A DNA stretch of 64,000 nt. It comes from Pseudomonas orientalis (GTDB taxonomy: Bacteria > Pseudomonadota > Gammaproteobacteria > Pseudomonadales > Pseudomonadaceae). Below, piece after piece: positions 24,648 through 33,401 of this stretch; position 1 is the stretch's first letter, and the number at the start of each line of letters is the position of its first letter. A program made the position numbers and the translations under genes. Under the pieces are notes generated by a model, which was not told the origin of the DNA, did no database searches, and saw only the letters and a program-made list of their open reading frames with translations. The stretch lies in contig NZ_JYLM01000013.1 in the NCBI RefSeq assembly GCF_001439815.1, positions 102,976 to 166,975 on the forward strand, read 5' to 3'.

Positions 24648-26780
24648 ATGTATAACAAGAACCACAAGCGCCGCAACTCACGCCAGGATTTGCCTGGCGC
24701 GCCAACCAGACGAGCTTCCTGGTACAGCATGCTCCTGCTTTCCTGCCTGCTGGCTCCAGTGGAAAACTCGCTGGGCGCCATTCCATCTGAATGGAGAAAC
24801 ACCGCCTACGCCTATGAAGCCGAACACAAGCCGCTGCGCGAAGTGCTCGAAGACTTCGCCCAGACCTTTGGCACGCGCCTTCAGATCGAGGGTCTGCTGG
24901 AAGGCGACGTCAATGGCAAGATCCGCGCGAATACACCGCAGTCGCTGCTGGACAGGCTTGGCGTCGAACACCGCTTCCAGTGGTACATGTACAACAACAC
25001 CCTGTACATCAGCACGCTCGATCAACAGGAATCCGCACGCCTGGAGGTCTCGTCCGAAACCGTTTCCGACCTCAAGCAGGCGCTGACGGATATCGGCCTG
25101 CTCGACAGTCGTTTCGGCTGGGGTGAGTTGCCGGAAGACGGCATCGTTCTGGTTTCCGGTCCCAAAAGCTACATCGAACAGATCAAGCAATTCAGCAGCC
25201 AGCGTCGTCCTGCGGACGAAAAACAGAGCGTGCTGACGTTCCCGCTGAAATTCGCCAATGCCGCAGACCGCCAGATAGAGTACCGCAGCGAGAAAATCGT
25301 CATCCCTGGCGTCGCCAGTATGTTGCGCGGCCTATTGGAACCGCGTTCCGCCTCAACGCTTTCCGGCCTCGCTCAACGGTCCGCATCCCAGTCCCAGCCC
25401 GCACCTGTGACACCGAGTTTCCCGCGCCTGAGTAACCCACTGCTGGGGCAAATGCTCAACCCACCTGCGCCCCCGGATCCCGGCATGTCGATTACGCCTC
25501 GGGCGCCAGTGGGCAACAGCCGGATCCGCGTTGAGGCGGATGTGCGCAACAACGCGGTTTTGATTTACGACTTGCCGGAGCGACAAGCGATGTATCGCGA
25601 GTTGATCAGCCAACTCGATGTCGCGCGCAAGCTGGTGGAAATCGACGCGATCATTCTCGATATCGAGCGCACACAGTTAAACGAATTCGGTATCAAGTGG
25701 GGCTTTCAGAACAGCCGCTTCCGAGGCGGCGTCAACATGGCCCCTGGTACCGCGTCGCAATTATCGATCGGCAGCCGTGATCGCTTCTTTGCCGATATCC
25801 GGGCGCTGGAATCCCGCGGGCTGGCCACCATGGTATCCAACCCTTCGGTGCTGACCCTGGAAAACCAGCCGGCAATCATCGACTTCAACCGCACCCAATA
25901 CCTGACTGCCGGCACTGAAAACGCGACGATCCTGCCCATCACCGTGGGTACCAGTTTCCAAGTGGTTCCCCGGGTGATTACCAGTCGGGGCAGCCACCAG
26001 ATCAACCTGGCGATAGACATTGAAGACGGTAACTTCGACGAATCCAACCCTGAACGTATCGGCCCGGATGTGCGCCGAGGCAAGGTCAGCACTCAAGCGG
26101 TGATGGCAGAGAAACGCTCGCTGGTAGTGGGTGGGTTCCACGTCACTGAAAGCACCGACAAACAAAACAAAATCCCTGTGCTGGGGAACATACCCTTGCT
26201 GGGCAAGGCGCTGTTCTCCTCGACCGAACGACAGAACAACCGACGTGAGCGGCTGTTCATTCTGACCCCGCGCGTGATCGGCGATCAGTCCGACCCTTCG
26301 CGCTATTTGCCTCAGGACGATCAAGTCGAGTTGCAGGCCGCGCTCAAACCCTTGGCCCGCCGCTACGCCCCCCATCAGCCAGTGATCAACCGCAGCGACA
26401 TCACCAGCACCCTGGCGCATCTGGTCAGTGGCGAAGTGCCCAAAAGCTTCAAAGCCGAGCCGATGCCCCTGGGACTGGATACTCTGTGCATCACCCGCGA
26501 CTTGCTGGCATTGAATACCGAACGCAGCCAGTGGTACGCAGGGCCGCAATACAACGTGGCGGTGGTGGTGCTGCGCAATCAGTTCAAGCGCAATGTTCGC
26601 ATCGACGAAAAAGAATGCAGCAATTCGCAGACGCTGGCGGTCACCGTCTGGCCACGCGCCTGGCTCAAGCCTGGCGAAGAAGCTGAAGTGTTTATCGCCA
26701 TGCGTCCGGTCATCAAGGATGAACATCTGAGCGAGCCACGCCCTTCCCTGCTCACCCCAACGCGGACGATCTCACCATGA
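24648..26780 (+). CDS. hrcC: T3SS outer-membrane secretin HrcC (SctC)
   Basis: A 710-residue secretin. After a long basic N-terminus there is a hydrophobic signal segment (WYSMLLLSCLLAPVENSLGA), N0/N1 domains (LREVLEDFAQTFGTRLQIEG), and the secretin core VVPRVITSRGSHQINLAIDI, RSLVVGGFHVTE and VLGNIPLLGKALFSS. A C-terminal extension of about 150 residues follows. Forms the outer-membrane pore. I use ATG at 24648, which follows hrpG by 13 bases; an upstream in-frame start at 24528 would lie inside hrpG and is unlikely. Overlaps hrpT by four bases. Confidence 0.94.
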   Translation: MYNKNHKRRNSRQDLPGAPTRRASWYSMLLLSCLLAPVENSLGAIPSEWRNTAYAYEAEHKPLREVLEDFAQTFGTRLQIEGLLEGDVNGKIRANTPQSLLDRLGVEHRFQWYMYNNTLYISTLDQQESARLEVSSETVSDLKQALTDIGLLDSRFGWGELPEDGIVLVSGPKSYIEQIKQFSSQRRPADEKQSVLTFPLKFANAADRQIEYRSEKIVIPGVASMLRGLLEPRSASTLSGLAQRSASQSQPAPVTPSFPRLSNPLLGQMLNPPAPPDPGMSITPRAPVGNSRIRVEADVRNNAVLIYDLPERQAMYRELISQLDVARKLVEIDAIILDIERTQLNEFGIKWGFQNSRFRGGVNMAPGTASQLSIGSRDRFFADIRALESRGLATMVSNPSVLTLENQPAIIDFNRTQYLTAGTENATILPITVGTSFQVVPRVITSRGSHQINLAIDIEDGNFDESNPERIGPDVRRGKVSTQAVMAEKRSLVVGGFHVTESTDKQNKIPVLGNIPLLGKALFSSTERQNNRRERLFILTPRVIGDQSDPSRYLPQDDQVELQAALKPLARRYAPHQPVINRSDITSTLAHLVSGEVPKSFKAEPMPLGLDTLCITRDLLALNTERSQWYAGPQYNVAVVVLRNQFKRNVRIDEKECSNSQTLAVTVWPRAWLKPGEEAEVFIAMRPVIKDEHLSEPRPSLLTPTRTISP

Positions 26781-26980
26781 ACCACACACTGTTGTACGCC
26801 ACTTTGCTGGGCATCGTATTGCTTGTCACAGGTTGCACACCTACTTGCAAAGGCGACTCCTGCTCACGCCCGCAATCGACCAAGGACAAGATGGTGGTCT
26901 GGTGGCCACCCCAGATGCGCGTCGAACCCGGGCCCGCCGGCGAACGCTCGGACTATCAAACGATCTCTCTGGAACGATGA
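26777..26980 (+). CDS. hrpT: T3SS lipoprotein HrpT
   Basis: A 67-residue lipoprotein. The signal peptide ends in LLVTGC (Cys20), then TCKGDSCSRPQS and VVWWPPQMR, matching the small HrpT proteins of Hrp1 systems in length and in the paired cysteines. It is thought to assist secretin assembly as a pilotin. Starts in the hrcC stop (ATGA) and its stop overlaps hrpV by four bases. Confidence 0.88.
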   Translation: MNHTLLYATLLGIVLLVTGCTPTCKGDSCSRPQSTKDKMVVWWPPQMRVEPGPAGERSDYQTISLER

Positions 26981-27348
26981 GCGTGAAGGCAGCGGCAGAC
27001 GGTCACCTGAAGCGCCAGATACTCCTCGACGACCTGGTGAGCGACCGCCCCGCTTACCAGCAACTGTGCGCGGGCATCACATTGCGTTCGTGCGATGCCG
27101 GCACACACAAGGGGGTGGCGTTACACATCGAGAACATGGCCCTGCAATCGGGCCAGTTGGAACGCGTATTGGAGCGTCGTTTTGAACAGGCGCTGGCGTT
27201 TGACGGCTGTTACATCTATCTGGACAAACAGGGCGCACTGGTTATCTGGCACGCCCTGCCCGCCCAGCCCCAGGTGCTGGACACAATCCTCAGCCGAATG
27301 CTGTCTCTGGCCAACTTGCACGCTCTGGATGTCTCGGTTAAACGCTGA
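26977..27348 (+). CDS. hrpV: T3SS negative regulator HrpV
   Basis: A 123-residue protein with a chaperone-like fold (GVALHIENMALQSGQLERVL, FDGCYIYLDKQGALVIWHAL). In P. syringae HrpV binds HrpS and blocks sigma-54 activation; HrpG relieves this. ATG at 26977 overlaps the hrpT stop and is preferred to an in-frame upstream start at 26833. The stop codon TGA at 27346-27348 directly abuts the stop of the convergent hrcU, with no spacer. Confidence 0.84.
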   Translation: MSVKAAADGHLKRQILLDDLVSDRPAYQQLCAGITLRSCDAGTHKGVALHIENMALQSGQLERVLERRFEQALAFDGCYIYLDKQGALVIWHALPAQPQVLDTILSRMLSLANLHALDVSVKR

Positions 27349-28446
27349 TCAACGCTGCTCCAGCTCCGGCAAGGTGAGGGTTTCACGTTTGGCCTCATCG
27401 TCCAGCTCACGCAAGGTACGGTAGATCAATGCCACGGCCTGCAACGTCTCGCGAGGAATCGGCGCCCCGAGTCTTTTCTCGTAAAGTGTGCGGGCCAGCC
27501 AGACGCACTGGATGACCGGCACCTCAGCGGCCTTGGCACGGTCGATGAGTCTACGCGCCTGCGCGTCCGTGCCCTTGGCCACCAACTGCGGCAACGGCGT
27601 CTTGCCGCGACGGTAATACAAGGCGACGGCAAAGTGGGTCGGGTTGACCACCAACATGTCCGACTCTTCCAGCTTGGGCAACTTGACCTTGGGTTCTTCC
27701 TGGGCCAATTGATAGGCCAGCGAGCGGCGCTGGCCTTTGACATGGGGGTCGCCCTCCATATCTTTGTATTCCTTGGTGACCTCGACCTGGGTCATGCGCA
27801 TGCGCTTGGCAAAAAAATACTTTTGCATTGTCAGGTCGGTCAGTGCCAACACCAGCAGCAATCCGAGACAGGCATGCAGCAGATGGCGGAACAGCGCAAT
27901 CAGCGCCAGCAGGTAACTTTGCAGATCGCTGTTCGCCAGATTAATCAGAGCATCCAGAGAAGGCCAGACCACCAGATACACAATCAGCCCCAGGAGAAAG
28001 GCCTTGGCCACGCTCATCAACAGGTTCATCACCGACTGCGCGGAGAACATCTGCTTGAGTTGGCTCATGGGGTTGATCCGATTGAAATCGAGCTTGAGCG
28101 CGTCCGGAGCGAACAGGAACCCGATTTGCATCCAACTGCTGATCAGTTTAGTGGCAATCGCAACCCCGACCATCAACAGCGCGAACGATAAAAAAACCAC
28201 CAGCCCGTCGAACAGCACCTCTTCCAGCGCTCGCACAAAAGGCTGATTGATGCGTGAAATCGGCAACACCATCATTTGCTCAAACCGTTGCAAGCTGCGT
28301 TGCGCGGTATACAGTGCGATTTCGCTGATGGCGGTCAGCACCAGCAACTTGCTCACATCCTGGCTTTGGGAAACCTGGCCTTTCTTGCGCTGATCACGCA
28401 GTTTTTTGGCCGAGGCGGGGTGTTTTTTCTCCCCCGAGTCACTCAT
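27349..28446 (-). CDS. hrcU: T3SS export switch protein HrcU (SctU)
   Basis: A 365-residue FlhB/YscU-family protein with four membrane segments in the first 210 residues and a cytoplasmic domain with the self-cleaving NPTH motif at 268-271 (VVNPTHFAVALYYRRG). Controls the switch from pilus to effector export together with HrpP. Last gene of the leftward operon; its stop abuts that of hrpV (palindrome TGATCA at 27346-27351). Start overlaps hrcT by four bases. Confidence 0.96.
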   Translation of the reverse strand: MSDSGEKKHPASAKKLRDQRKKGQVSQSQDVSKLLVLTAISEIALYTAQRSLQRFEQMMVLPISRINQPFVRALEEVLFDGLVVFLSFALLMVGVAIATKLISSWMQIGFLFAPDALKLDFNRINPMSQLKQMFSAQSVMNLLMSVAKAFLLGLIVYLVVWPSLDALINLANSDLQSYLLALIALFRHLLHACLGLLLVLALTDLTMQKYFFAKRMRMTQVEVTKEYKDMEGDPHVKGQRRSLAYQLAQEEPKVKLPKLEESDMLVVNPTHFAVALYYRRGKTPLPQLVAKGTDAQARRLIDRAKAAEVPVIQCVWLARTLYEKRLGAPIPRETLQAVALIYRTLRELDDEAKRETLTLPELEQR

Positions 28447-29231
28447 GGCATCGCCACCTTGAACAACAGTCCGAGGGAATGCTTGAGATCACCCAGCAAG
28501 TTCATACGCCCGACCATCAAGTCCTGCAGCAACGCAAAATACAGCAAAAGAATACCAATACCCGCCAGGCTCTTGAGCGGCGGAGCCAGCGTACTCACCT
28601 GCAATTGCTGACTGTAGACCCCCAGTAGCGCGATGCCGAACTCAATCAATAGCAGCACGGCGATGAACGGAGCGGCATAGAGCATCATATGCGTGAACGT
28701 ATCCCCGAGCAGGGCGATAAACACGCTGAACCCGTTGGGCCCCGGCAGCGGAAACCACACCGTCGGCGGCCAGATCAGGTAACTGTCCCAGATCACCTGG
28801 GTCAATGCACCCAGCCCCAGCGTGACCATCAACAGAAAAATCGCCAAATGCTTGAGCAGGTGCCCGACAGGCGTCGCGTCCGGCCCCAGGGATGGGTTGA
28901 GCTGACCTCCGGCCAATGCGCCTCGCTGGTTATCCAGCAGCGCTCCCACCGACTCGAACATCCAGAACGGCATGGACAGCAATACGCCCAGCAACACCCC
29001 AAGGGCCAGCTCTTTGAGCGCCAGGCCTGCAAGCATGAGCCCCGAATAATCCAGGCCCTCCAACGCGGCATGGATGCCTGGCGCGGGGATCAACGCCATG
29101 ACCATCACGATCGTATGCCGGGGCATGCCTCGAATATGTTGAAAACTGAATGCCGCGACCAGAAAAGCACAGGGATAAATGCGCGCCATGGCGATGATCA
29201 GACTCGGCAAGAATTCAAGATACAGCAGCAC
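28443..29231 (-). CDS. hrcT: T3SS export gate protein HrcT (SctT)
   Basis: A 262-residue, highly hydrophobic FliR/YscT-family protein with about six membrane segments (for example FLPSLIIAMARIYPCAFLVA and LLIEFGIALLGVYSQQLQV). With HrcR and HrcS it forms the helical core of the inner-membrane gate. Ten bases after hrcS, four-base overlap with hrcU. Confidence 0.94.
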   Translation of the reverse strand: MLLYLEFLPSLIIAMARIYPCAFLVAAFSFQHIRGMPRHTIVMVMALIPAPGIHAALEGLDYSGLMLAGLALKELALGVLLGVLLSMPFWMFESVGALLDNQRGALAGGQLNPSLGPDATPVGHLLKHLAIFLLMVTLGLGALTQVIWDSYLIWPPTVWFPLPGPNGFSVFIALLGDTFTHMMLYAAPFIAVLLLIEFGIALLGVYSQQLQVSTLAPPLKSLAGIGILLLYFALLQDLMVGRMNLLGDLKHSLGLLFKVAMP

Positions 29232-29241
29232 AGGCGTAACC

Positions 29242-29505
29242 TTACTGGAGGGCCGAGCGGCCGATCATGTCGAATGTCAGGTTGATCAGTTGAATCAACT
29301 CCACGCCAATCCAGCGCCCCGTCATGATCAACGTGACACCCACCGCTACCAGCTTGATACCAAACGGTAACGTCTGGTCCTGTACCTGCATCAGCGCTTG
29401 CACCAACGAGGTCAGCACCCCCACCACCACAGCCACGATCAGCGGCGGCGCCGTCAAGACCACCACCAGCAGCATGCCCTGCTTGAACAATACGATCGGT
29501 TCCAT
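29242..29505 (-). CDS. hrcS: T3SS export gate protein HrcS (SctS)
   Basis: An 87-residue FliQ/YscS-family protein with two membrane helices (MLLVVVLTAPPLIVAVVVGV and VAVGVTLIMTGRWIGVELIQ) and the connecting LTSLVQALMQVQDQTLPFGI, which is the strongest family signature. Seven bases after hrcR. Confidence 0.95.
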   Translation of the reverse strand: MEPIVLFKQGMLLVVVLTAPPLIVAVVVGVLTSLVQALMQVQDQTLPFGIKLVAVGVTLIMTGRWIGVELIQLINLTFDMIGRSALQ

Positions 29506-29512
29506 AGTCAGC

Positions 29513-30166
29513 TCAGAGATAGGAAAGGAACAGGCTGTCGAGCAGCCGCGACCAGCCGGACACCATCACAAACAGCAGCAATTTGAGCGGCAGGGAAATG
29601 GTCATGGGTGAAACCATCTGCATACCCAGCGCCAATAAGAGGTTGGAGACGATCAGGTCGATCACGATGAAGGGGATGTAGATCAGAAAACCGATTTCGA
29701 AGCCCGCCTGCAGTTGCGACAAGACATAGGCGGGAATCAGCAGGATCAGGTCTTCACGCTGGACCTCCTGGGCCATTTGCGCGGGCCAGAGGCGTTGCGT
29801 GTTCTCCAACAGATGGGTGAGTACGTCGGGGTCGAGATTGCGCAGCATGAATGCACGCAACGGCTTGATGGCCTCTGCGCCTGTCTGCAGCACGGTCTGC
29901 ACATTGCTCGTGTCCAGTGGAGAAATCTTCAGACTTTCGGCGATCTGGTAGCCCACCGGCGCCATGATAAATAGCGACGCGGCCAATGCGATGCCGTTGA
30001 TCGCCATACTTGGCGGCACCTGCTGCACGCCGATGGCGTTGCGGGTGATCATCAGCACAATCACGATCTTCAGAAACGATGTGCAGATGATCAACAGCAT
30101 CGGCATCAGCGTCAGCGTGGCGAGAAACAGCGCGAGAACGAGGGGGTCCAGCCCCTGAAGTATCAT
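29513..30166 (-). CDS. hrcR: T3SS export gate protein HrcR (SctR)
   Basis: A 217-residue FliP/YscR-family protein. Motifs: TLMPMLLIICTSFLKIVIVL, RNAIGVQQVPPSMAINGIAL and the C-terminal IPFIVIDLIVSNLLLALGMQ followed by VSPMTISLPLKLLLFV. No cleavable signal peptide. Forms the export gate with HrcS and HrcT. Overlaps hrcQ by four bases. Confidence 0.96.
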   Translation of the reverse strand: MILQGLDPLVLALFLATLTLMPMLLIICTSFLKIVIVLMITRNAIGVQQVPPSMAINGIALAASLFIMAPVGYQIAESLKISPLDTSNVQTVLQTGAEAIKPLRAFMLRNLDPDVLTHLLENTQRLWPAQMAQEVQREDLILLIPAYVLSQLQAGFEIGFLIYIPFIVIDLIVSNLLLALGMQMVSPMTISLPLKLLLFVMVSGWSRLLDSLFLSYL

Positions 30167-31176
30167 CGGCCGAAGAGCACGCGGGACAACTGCAACCCCA
30201 GGCGACCGTCCACCTCCACCAACTGGCCCTGCCCAATCGGTCGATCGCCGTAATACAGGCCCGCCAGGCCAGGCGCGTAGCCGGTAATGCCCAGCACGGA
30301 GCCAGGGCCCAGATTGCGCAACTCACCCAGCGTGAGATTCAGTGTGCCGCAGCGAACATTCAGCGCCATGCTCAACTCATCGAATGGCTCATGGCCAAAG
30401 ATATCCACCACGGGTTCATCCTGCGCATCCTCGGAGTAAGGGTGCGGTGCAAAATTCTCGTCCACAGACGTGTCCTCGATAGAAGAAAGGGTCAGGCGCA
30501 TGGTGCCGTTTTCATCGTCAATACAGCCCCGCAACCTATGCCTGCCAACCTGGATATACCCGCTGCCCTGCGCCTGGAACAGGGTCAGTTCAGGCACCAA
30601 CACATCACCGGCGCGCAGGCTGCGTACTTGTGCAATGGTCAGGCGTACGCGCCCCAGAGTTACGGCGATCGCCAGTTGGAGCCGCCCCGGCAGCGGTGCA
30701 GCGATAGAACGCCATGGGGCGGCTTCGCACAACGCGAGGAAGCTTTCAGCGCTCAGCCACACATAGCCCGTGGCCCGCGAAGCGCCCAGGGACACGCTGA
30801 GCCGGCAGCCGAAGCCCTCAGGGCGACCAGCATTCAGCAACCGCACATAACCGAACAGGTCACGTATCTGCGGGCTCAGATAGTGCTGAAGTAATTCCCA
30901 GAACCAGGAATTCGGATCGTTGCCGGCCTGGGCCAACGTCACCGGGCATTCGCCCATCAAGCTCAATTGCGGCCCCGGCTCACTGAACGCCAATACCCCA
31001 CAGGTGGTTTCGAAGCACAACGGCTGAGCGCCAGCCGGCTCAGTGCCAGGTTCGAGGCATAATTCGCCACGTTGCTCGGCAACCTGGAACGGCATACGCA
31101 ACCCGCGCCCCAATCGTCGCCGGGCAGCCACTGCATCAGCCCTTACCGTGCGCAAGGCCAGAGGTGGCAACATCAT
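30163..31176 (-). CDS. hrcQ: T3SS cytoplasmic ring protein HrcQ (SctQ), unsplit form
   Basis: A 337-residue YscQ/FliN-type protein. The C-terminal SPOA domain is clear (SMALNVRCGTLNLTLGELRN, PGSVLGITGYAPGLAGLYYG, GQLVEVDGRLGLQLSRVLFG), and a second SPOA-like stretch precedes it (LQLAIAVTLGRVRLTIAQVR), joined by an acidic linker. In P. syringae these parts are separate genes, hrcQa and hrcQb; here they are one frame. Component of the sorting platform. Overlaps hrpP and hrcR by four bases each. Confidence 0.9.
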   Translation of the reverse strand: MMLPPLALRTVRADAVAARRRLGRGLRMPFQVAEQRGELCLEPGTEPAGAQPLCFETTCGVLAFSEPGPQLSLMGECPVTLAQAGNDPNSWFWELLQHYLSPQIRDLFGYVRLLNAGRPEGFGCRLSVSLGASRATGYVWLSAESFLALCEAAPWRSIAAPLPGRLQLAIAVTLGRVRLTIAQVRSLRAGDVLVPELTLFQAQGSGYIQVGRHRLRGCIDDENGTMRLTLSSIEDTSVDENFAPHPYSEDAQDEPVVDIFGHEPFDELSMALNVRCGTLNLTLGELRNLGPGSVLGITGYAPGLAGLYYGDRPIGQGQLVEVDGRLGLQLSRVLFGR

Positions 31177-31631
31177 GCCGGCGCCGAATTTGCCACGTAC
31201 AGCTGCACCGGTAACGCCAGGCTTTCGGCGAGCCTGCGCTCACACTGCTGGCGTACGTCTTGGAGCCAACTTGTCGTGGTTATCTGCTGCGCCTCCAGCT
31301 CGATATCCCATCCAGCCTTTTTTCGACGAATACTGGCGTTGATCCGCCCAAGGCGAGGCAAGTACATGGCCACCGACAGCGGCAAGGTTGAAACGCTTAG
31401 CAGCCGCGGCAGCAATTGCTCCGTCAACGACTGGACCATGACGAGGTCACTCGACCCCTTCATTTCGGCCTGTGAGGCGCTACGTCCCGAGCCCTCATCG
31501 TCACCACCGAACAATTGCGTGAAGAGTTGTCGTTGTTCCCAGGGCACCAAGGCGTCGACTTCGTGAACCCGTTCCTCACGGGGGTCGCGTCGACGCTGGC
31601 GTTCAGGCGTGTTGGCCGGGATCGGAGTCAT
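31173..31631 (-). CDS. hrpP: T3SS needle/pilus-length and substrate-switch protein HrpP (SctP)
   Basis: A 152-residue protein: charged N-terminus followed by a C-terminal T3S4-like domain (RLGRINASIRRKKAGWDIEL, LQDVRQQCERRLAESLALPV). It holds the hrpP position between hrpO and hrcQ but is shorter than P. syringae HrpP. It should act with HrcU to switch export specificity. Starts inside the hrpO stop. Confidence 0.8.
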   Translation of the reverse strand: MTPIPANTPERQRRRDPREERVHEVDALVPWEQRQLFTQLFGGDDEGSGRSASQAEMKGSSDLVMVQSLTEQLLPRLLSVSTLPLSVAMYLPRLGRINASIRRKKAGWDIELEAQQITTTSWLQDVRQQCERRLAESLALPVQLYVANSAPA

Positions 31632-32056
31632 ATCGCTTCCTGCGTGAGTAAATTGGCCAGTTCCTGCAGTTTTTCAACCTGGCGCAGGCACAGGGTGACG
31701 TGCTTCTGTGCGAGACCCACTTCCACTTCACGCTGCTCTCGCTGGCCTTGCAGTTGCTGCAACTGCCCTTCTTCACGCCGGGTGCCGGCAGACAGGCTTT
31801 GTTCCTTGCGGCCCCAGGACTTCAGCGCCTGAAAGCTCACAACCTGCCCCTGATGCTCACTTAACAGTTGTGCAGATTGCCGGGCCTCGTCTTCGCGGGT
31901 TTTCTCAAGCGTGTCCTGCGCTTGCTGAATGTGCGCAACCAGCGCTTGCTGTGATCGTTTGGCTTCGCGCAGCGCACGCTCGGCACGGTCTGCTCGGTAT
32001 CGGCGCAAACGGCGCAGCGTTTCGATTTCACCCGGCAGCTTTTCAGAATGGGACAT
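31628..32056 (-). CDS. hrpO: T3SS central stalk protein HrpO (SctO)
   Basis: A 142-residue protein that is almost entirely heptad-rich coiled coil (LRRLRRYRADRAERALREAK, QAQDTLEKTREDEARQSAQL), as in FliJ/YscO stalk proteins that sit in the ATPase ring. Placed directly after hrcN, which it overlaps by 14 bases. Confidence 0.84.
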   Translation of the reverse strand: MSHSEKLPGEIETLRRLRRYRADRAERALREAKRSQQALVAHIQQAQDTLEKTREDEARQSAQLLSEHQGQVVSFQALKSWGRKEQSLSAGTRREEGQLQQLQGQREQREVEVGLAQKHVTLCLRQVEKLQELANLLTQEAI

Positions 32057-33401
32057 AGGCGGTCAGCTCCGTCAGTTGATCCATGGTCGTGGTGAGGGGC
32101 GAAGGTTCGCGCAGGTCCTGGCGCAGGAAACTGTCGACTGCCTGACGGCTGTCCACCGCCATGTCGGTCAGGGCGTCATTGCCCGCCTGGTATTCGCCCA
32201 GTTTGAGCATCAGCTCGATCTGCTGGTAGGCCGACAACAGGCGCCGCAACGCGGTGCCGGCCTTGATATGCGCGGGCTCGGCGACGTTGGTCAGAATCCG
32301 CGACAGGCTGGCGAGTACGTCAACCGCCGGATAATGGCCACGCTCGGCCAACTTGCGTGACAGCACGATATGACCATCCAGCAGCGAGCGGACTTCATCG
32401 GCCACCGGATCATTCATCGAGTCCTGCTCGATGAGCACCGTGTAGATGGCCGTGATCACCCCCTCACGCGTCAACCCGGCCCGCTCCACGAGGCGCGGCA
32501 GCAGGCTGTAGACCGAAGGCGGCAGACCGCCTCGCCCCAAAGGCTCGCCCGCAGCCAGGCCGATCTCACGCTGGGCACGCGCAAACCGCGTCAGTGAGTC
32601 GATCAGCAGCAGCACTCGCTGCCCCTTGCGCCGAAACCCCTCGGCCAGTGCCGTCGCGGTAAAGGCTGCGCGGGCGCGCTCCATACTGGAACGGTCGGAG
32701 GTGGAGCACACCAGCACCGCCTTGGCACGCAATTGATCATCCAACTCATGGTCAAGGAACTCGCGTAGTTCACGACCCCGTTCACCGATCAAGCCAAACA
32801 CGATCACATCGCAATCCACGTTACGGGCGATCTCGGCCAGCAACGTTGTCTTGCCACAACCTGCCCCCGCGAACAGCCCGACACGCTGGCCTTCCCCCAG
32901 CGTCATCAGGCCGTCGATCGAACGCACACCTGTGGCCAATGCGCGGTTGATACGCGGCCGTTCCGTGGGCAACGGCGCCTCGCACAGCACCGGAGTTGCA
33001 TCAGGCGTATCCGCCTCGGCAAACGCGCTGGGCCCGTCGCCGGCAATCGGCCGGCCGAAACCGTCCAGCACCTGGCCCAGCAGGTCATCACCCACACGTA
33101 CCCTGTGCGGCACGCCCAGGCGCTCCACGCCGGCACCTACGCTCACGCCTTCCAGATTGCCCAGGGCGCTGAGCACCGCGTCCTGCTGATCGAAACCGAT
33201 AATTTCGGCCAGCATGTAGTCGCCCGGTTGTTTTTCAACCTGGCATAGATCGCCGATACGTGCCTGGGGCAGCCGGCATTGCATCAGCATGCCGTTCACG
33301 CGCTGTATGCGACCGCGCATCGTGACGGGCGCAAAGCTGTTCAACGCCGCCGATTGACTGCGTTGCCACGCCTCGAGGCGCTCTTGCAGCGTGCCGGTCA
33401 C
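32043..33401 (-). CDS. hrcN: T3SS ATPase HrcN (SctN)
   Basis: A 452-residue FliI/F1-β-type ATPase. Walker A is GAGCGKTT at 179-186. A Walker B-type strand follows (RVLLLIDSLTRFARAQREIG). The signature GGLPPSVYSLLPRLVERAGL and the C-terminal chaperone-binding domain are intact. Hexameric enzyme at the cytoplasmic base that strips chaperones and unfolds substrates. Overlaps hrpQ by four bases and hrpO by 14. Confidence 0.97.
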   Translation of the reverse strand: MTGTLQERLEAWQRSQSAALNSFAPVTMRGRIQRVNGMLMQCRLPQARIGDLCQVEKQPGDYMLAEIIGFDQQDAVLSALGNLEGVSVGAGVERLGVPHRVRVGDDLLGQVLDGFGRPIAGDGPSAFAEADTPDATPVLCEAPLPTERPRINRALATGVRSIDGLMTLGEGQRVGLFAGAGCGKTTLLAEIARNVDCDVIVFGLIGERGRELREFLDHELDDQLRAKAVLVCSTSDRSSMERARAAFTATALAEGFRRKGQRVLLLIDSLTRFARAQREIGLAAGEPLGRGGLPPSVYSLLPRLVERAGLTREGVITAIYTVLIEQDSMNDPVADEVRSLLDGHIVLSRKLAERGHYPAVDVLASLSRILTNVAEPAHIKAGTALRRLLSAYQQIELMLKLGEYQAGNDALTDMAVDSRQAVDSFLRQDLREPSPLTTTMDQLTELTAYVPF

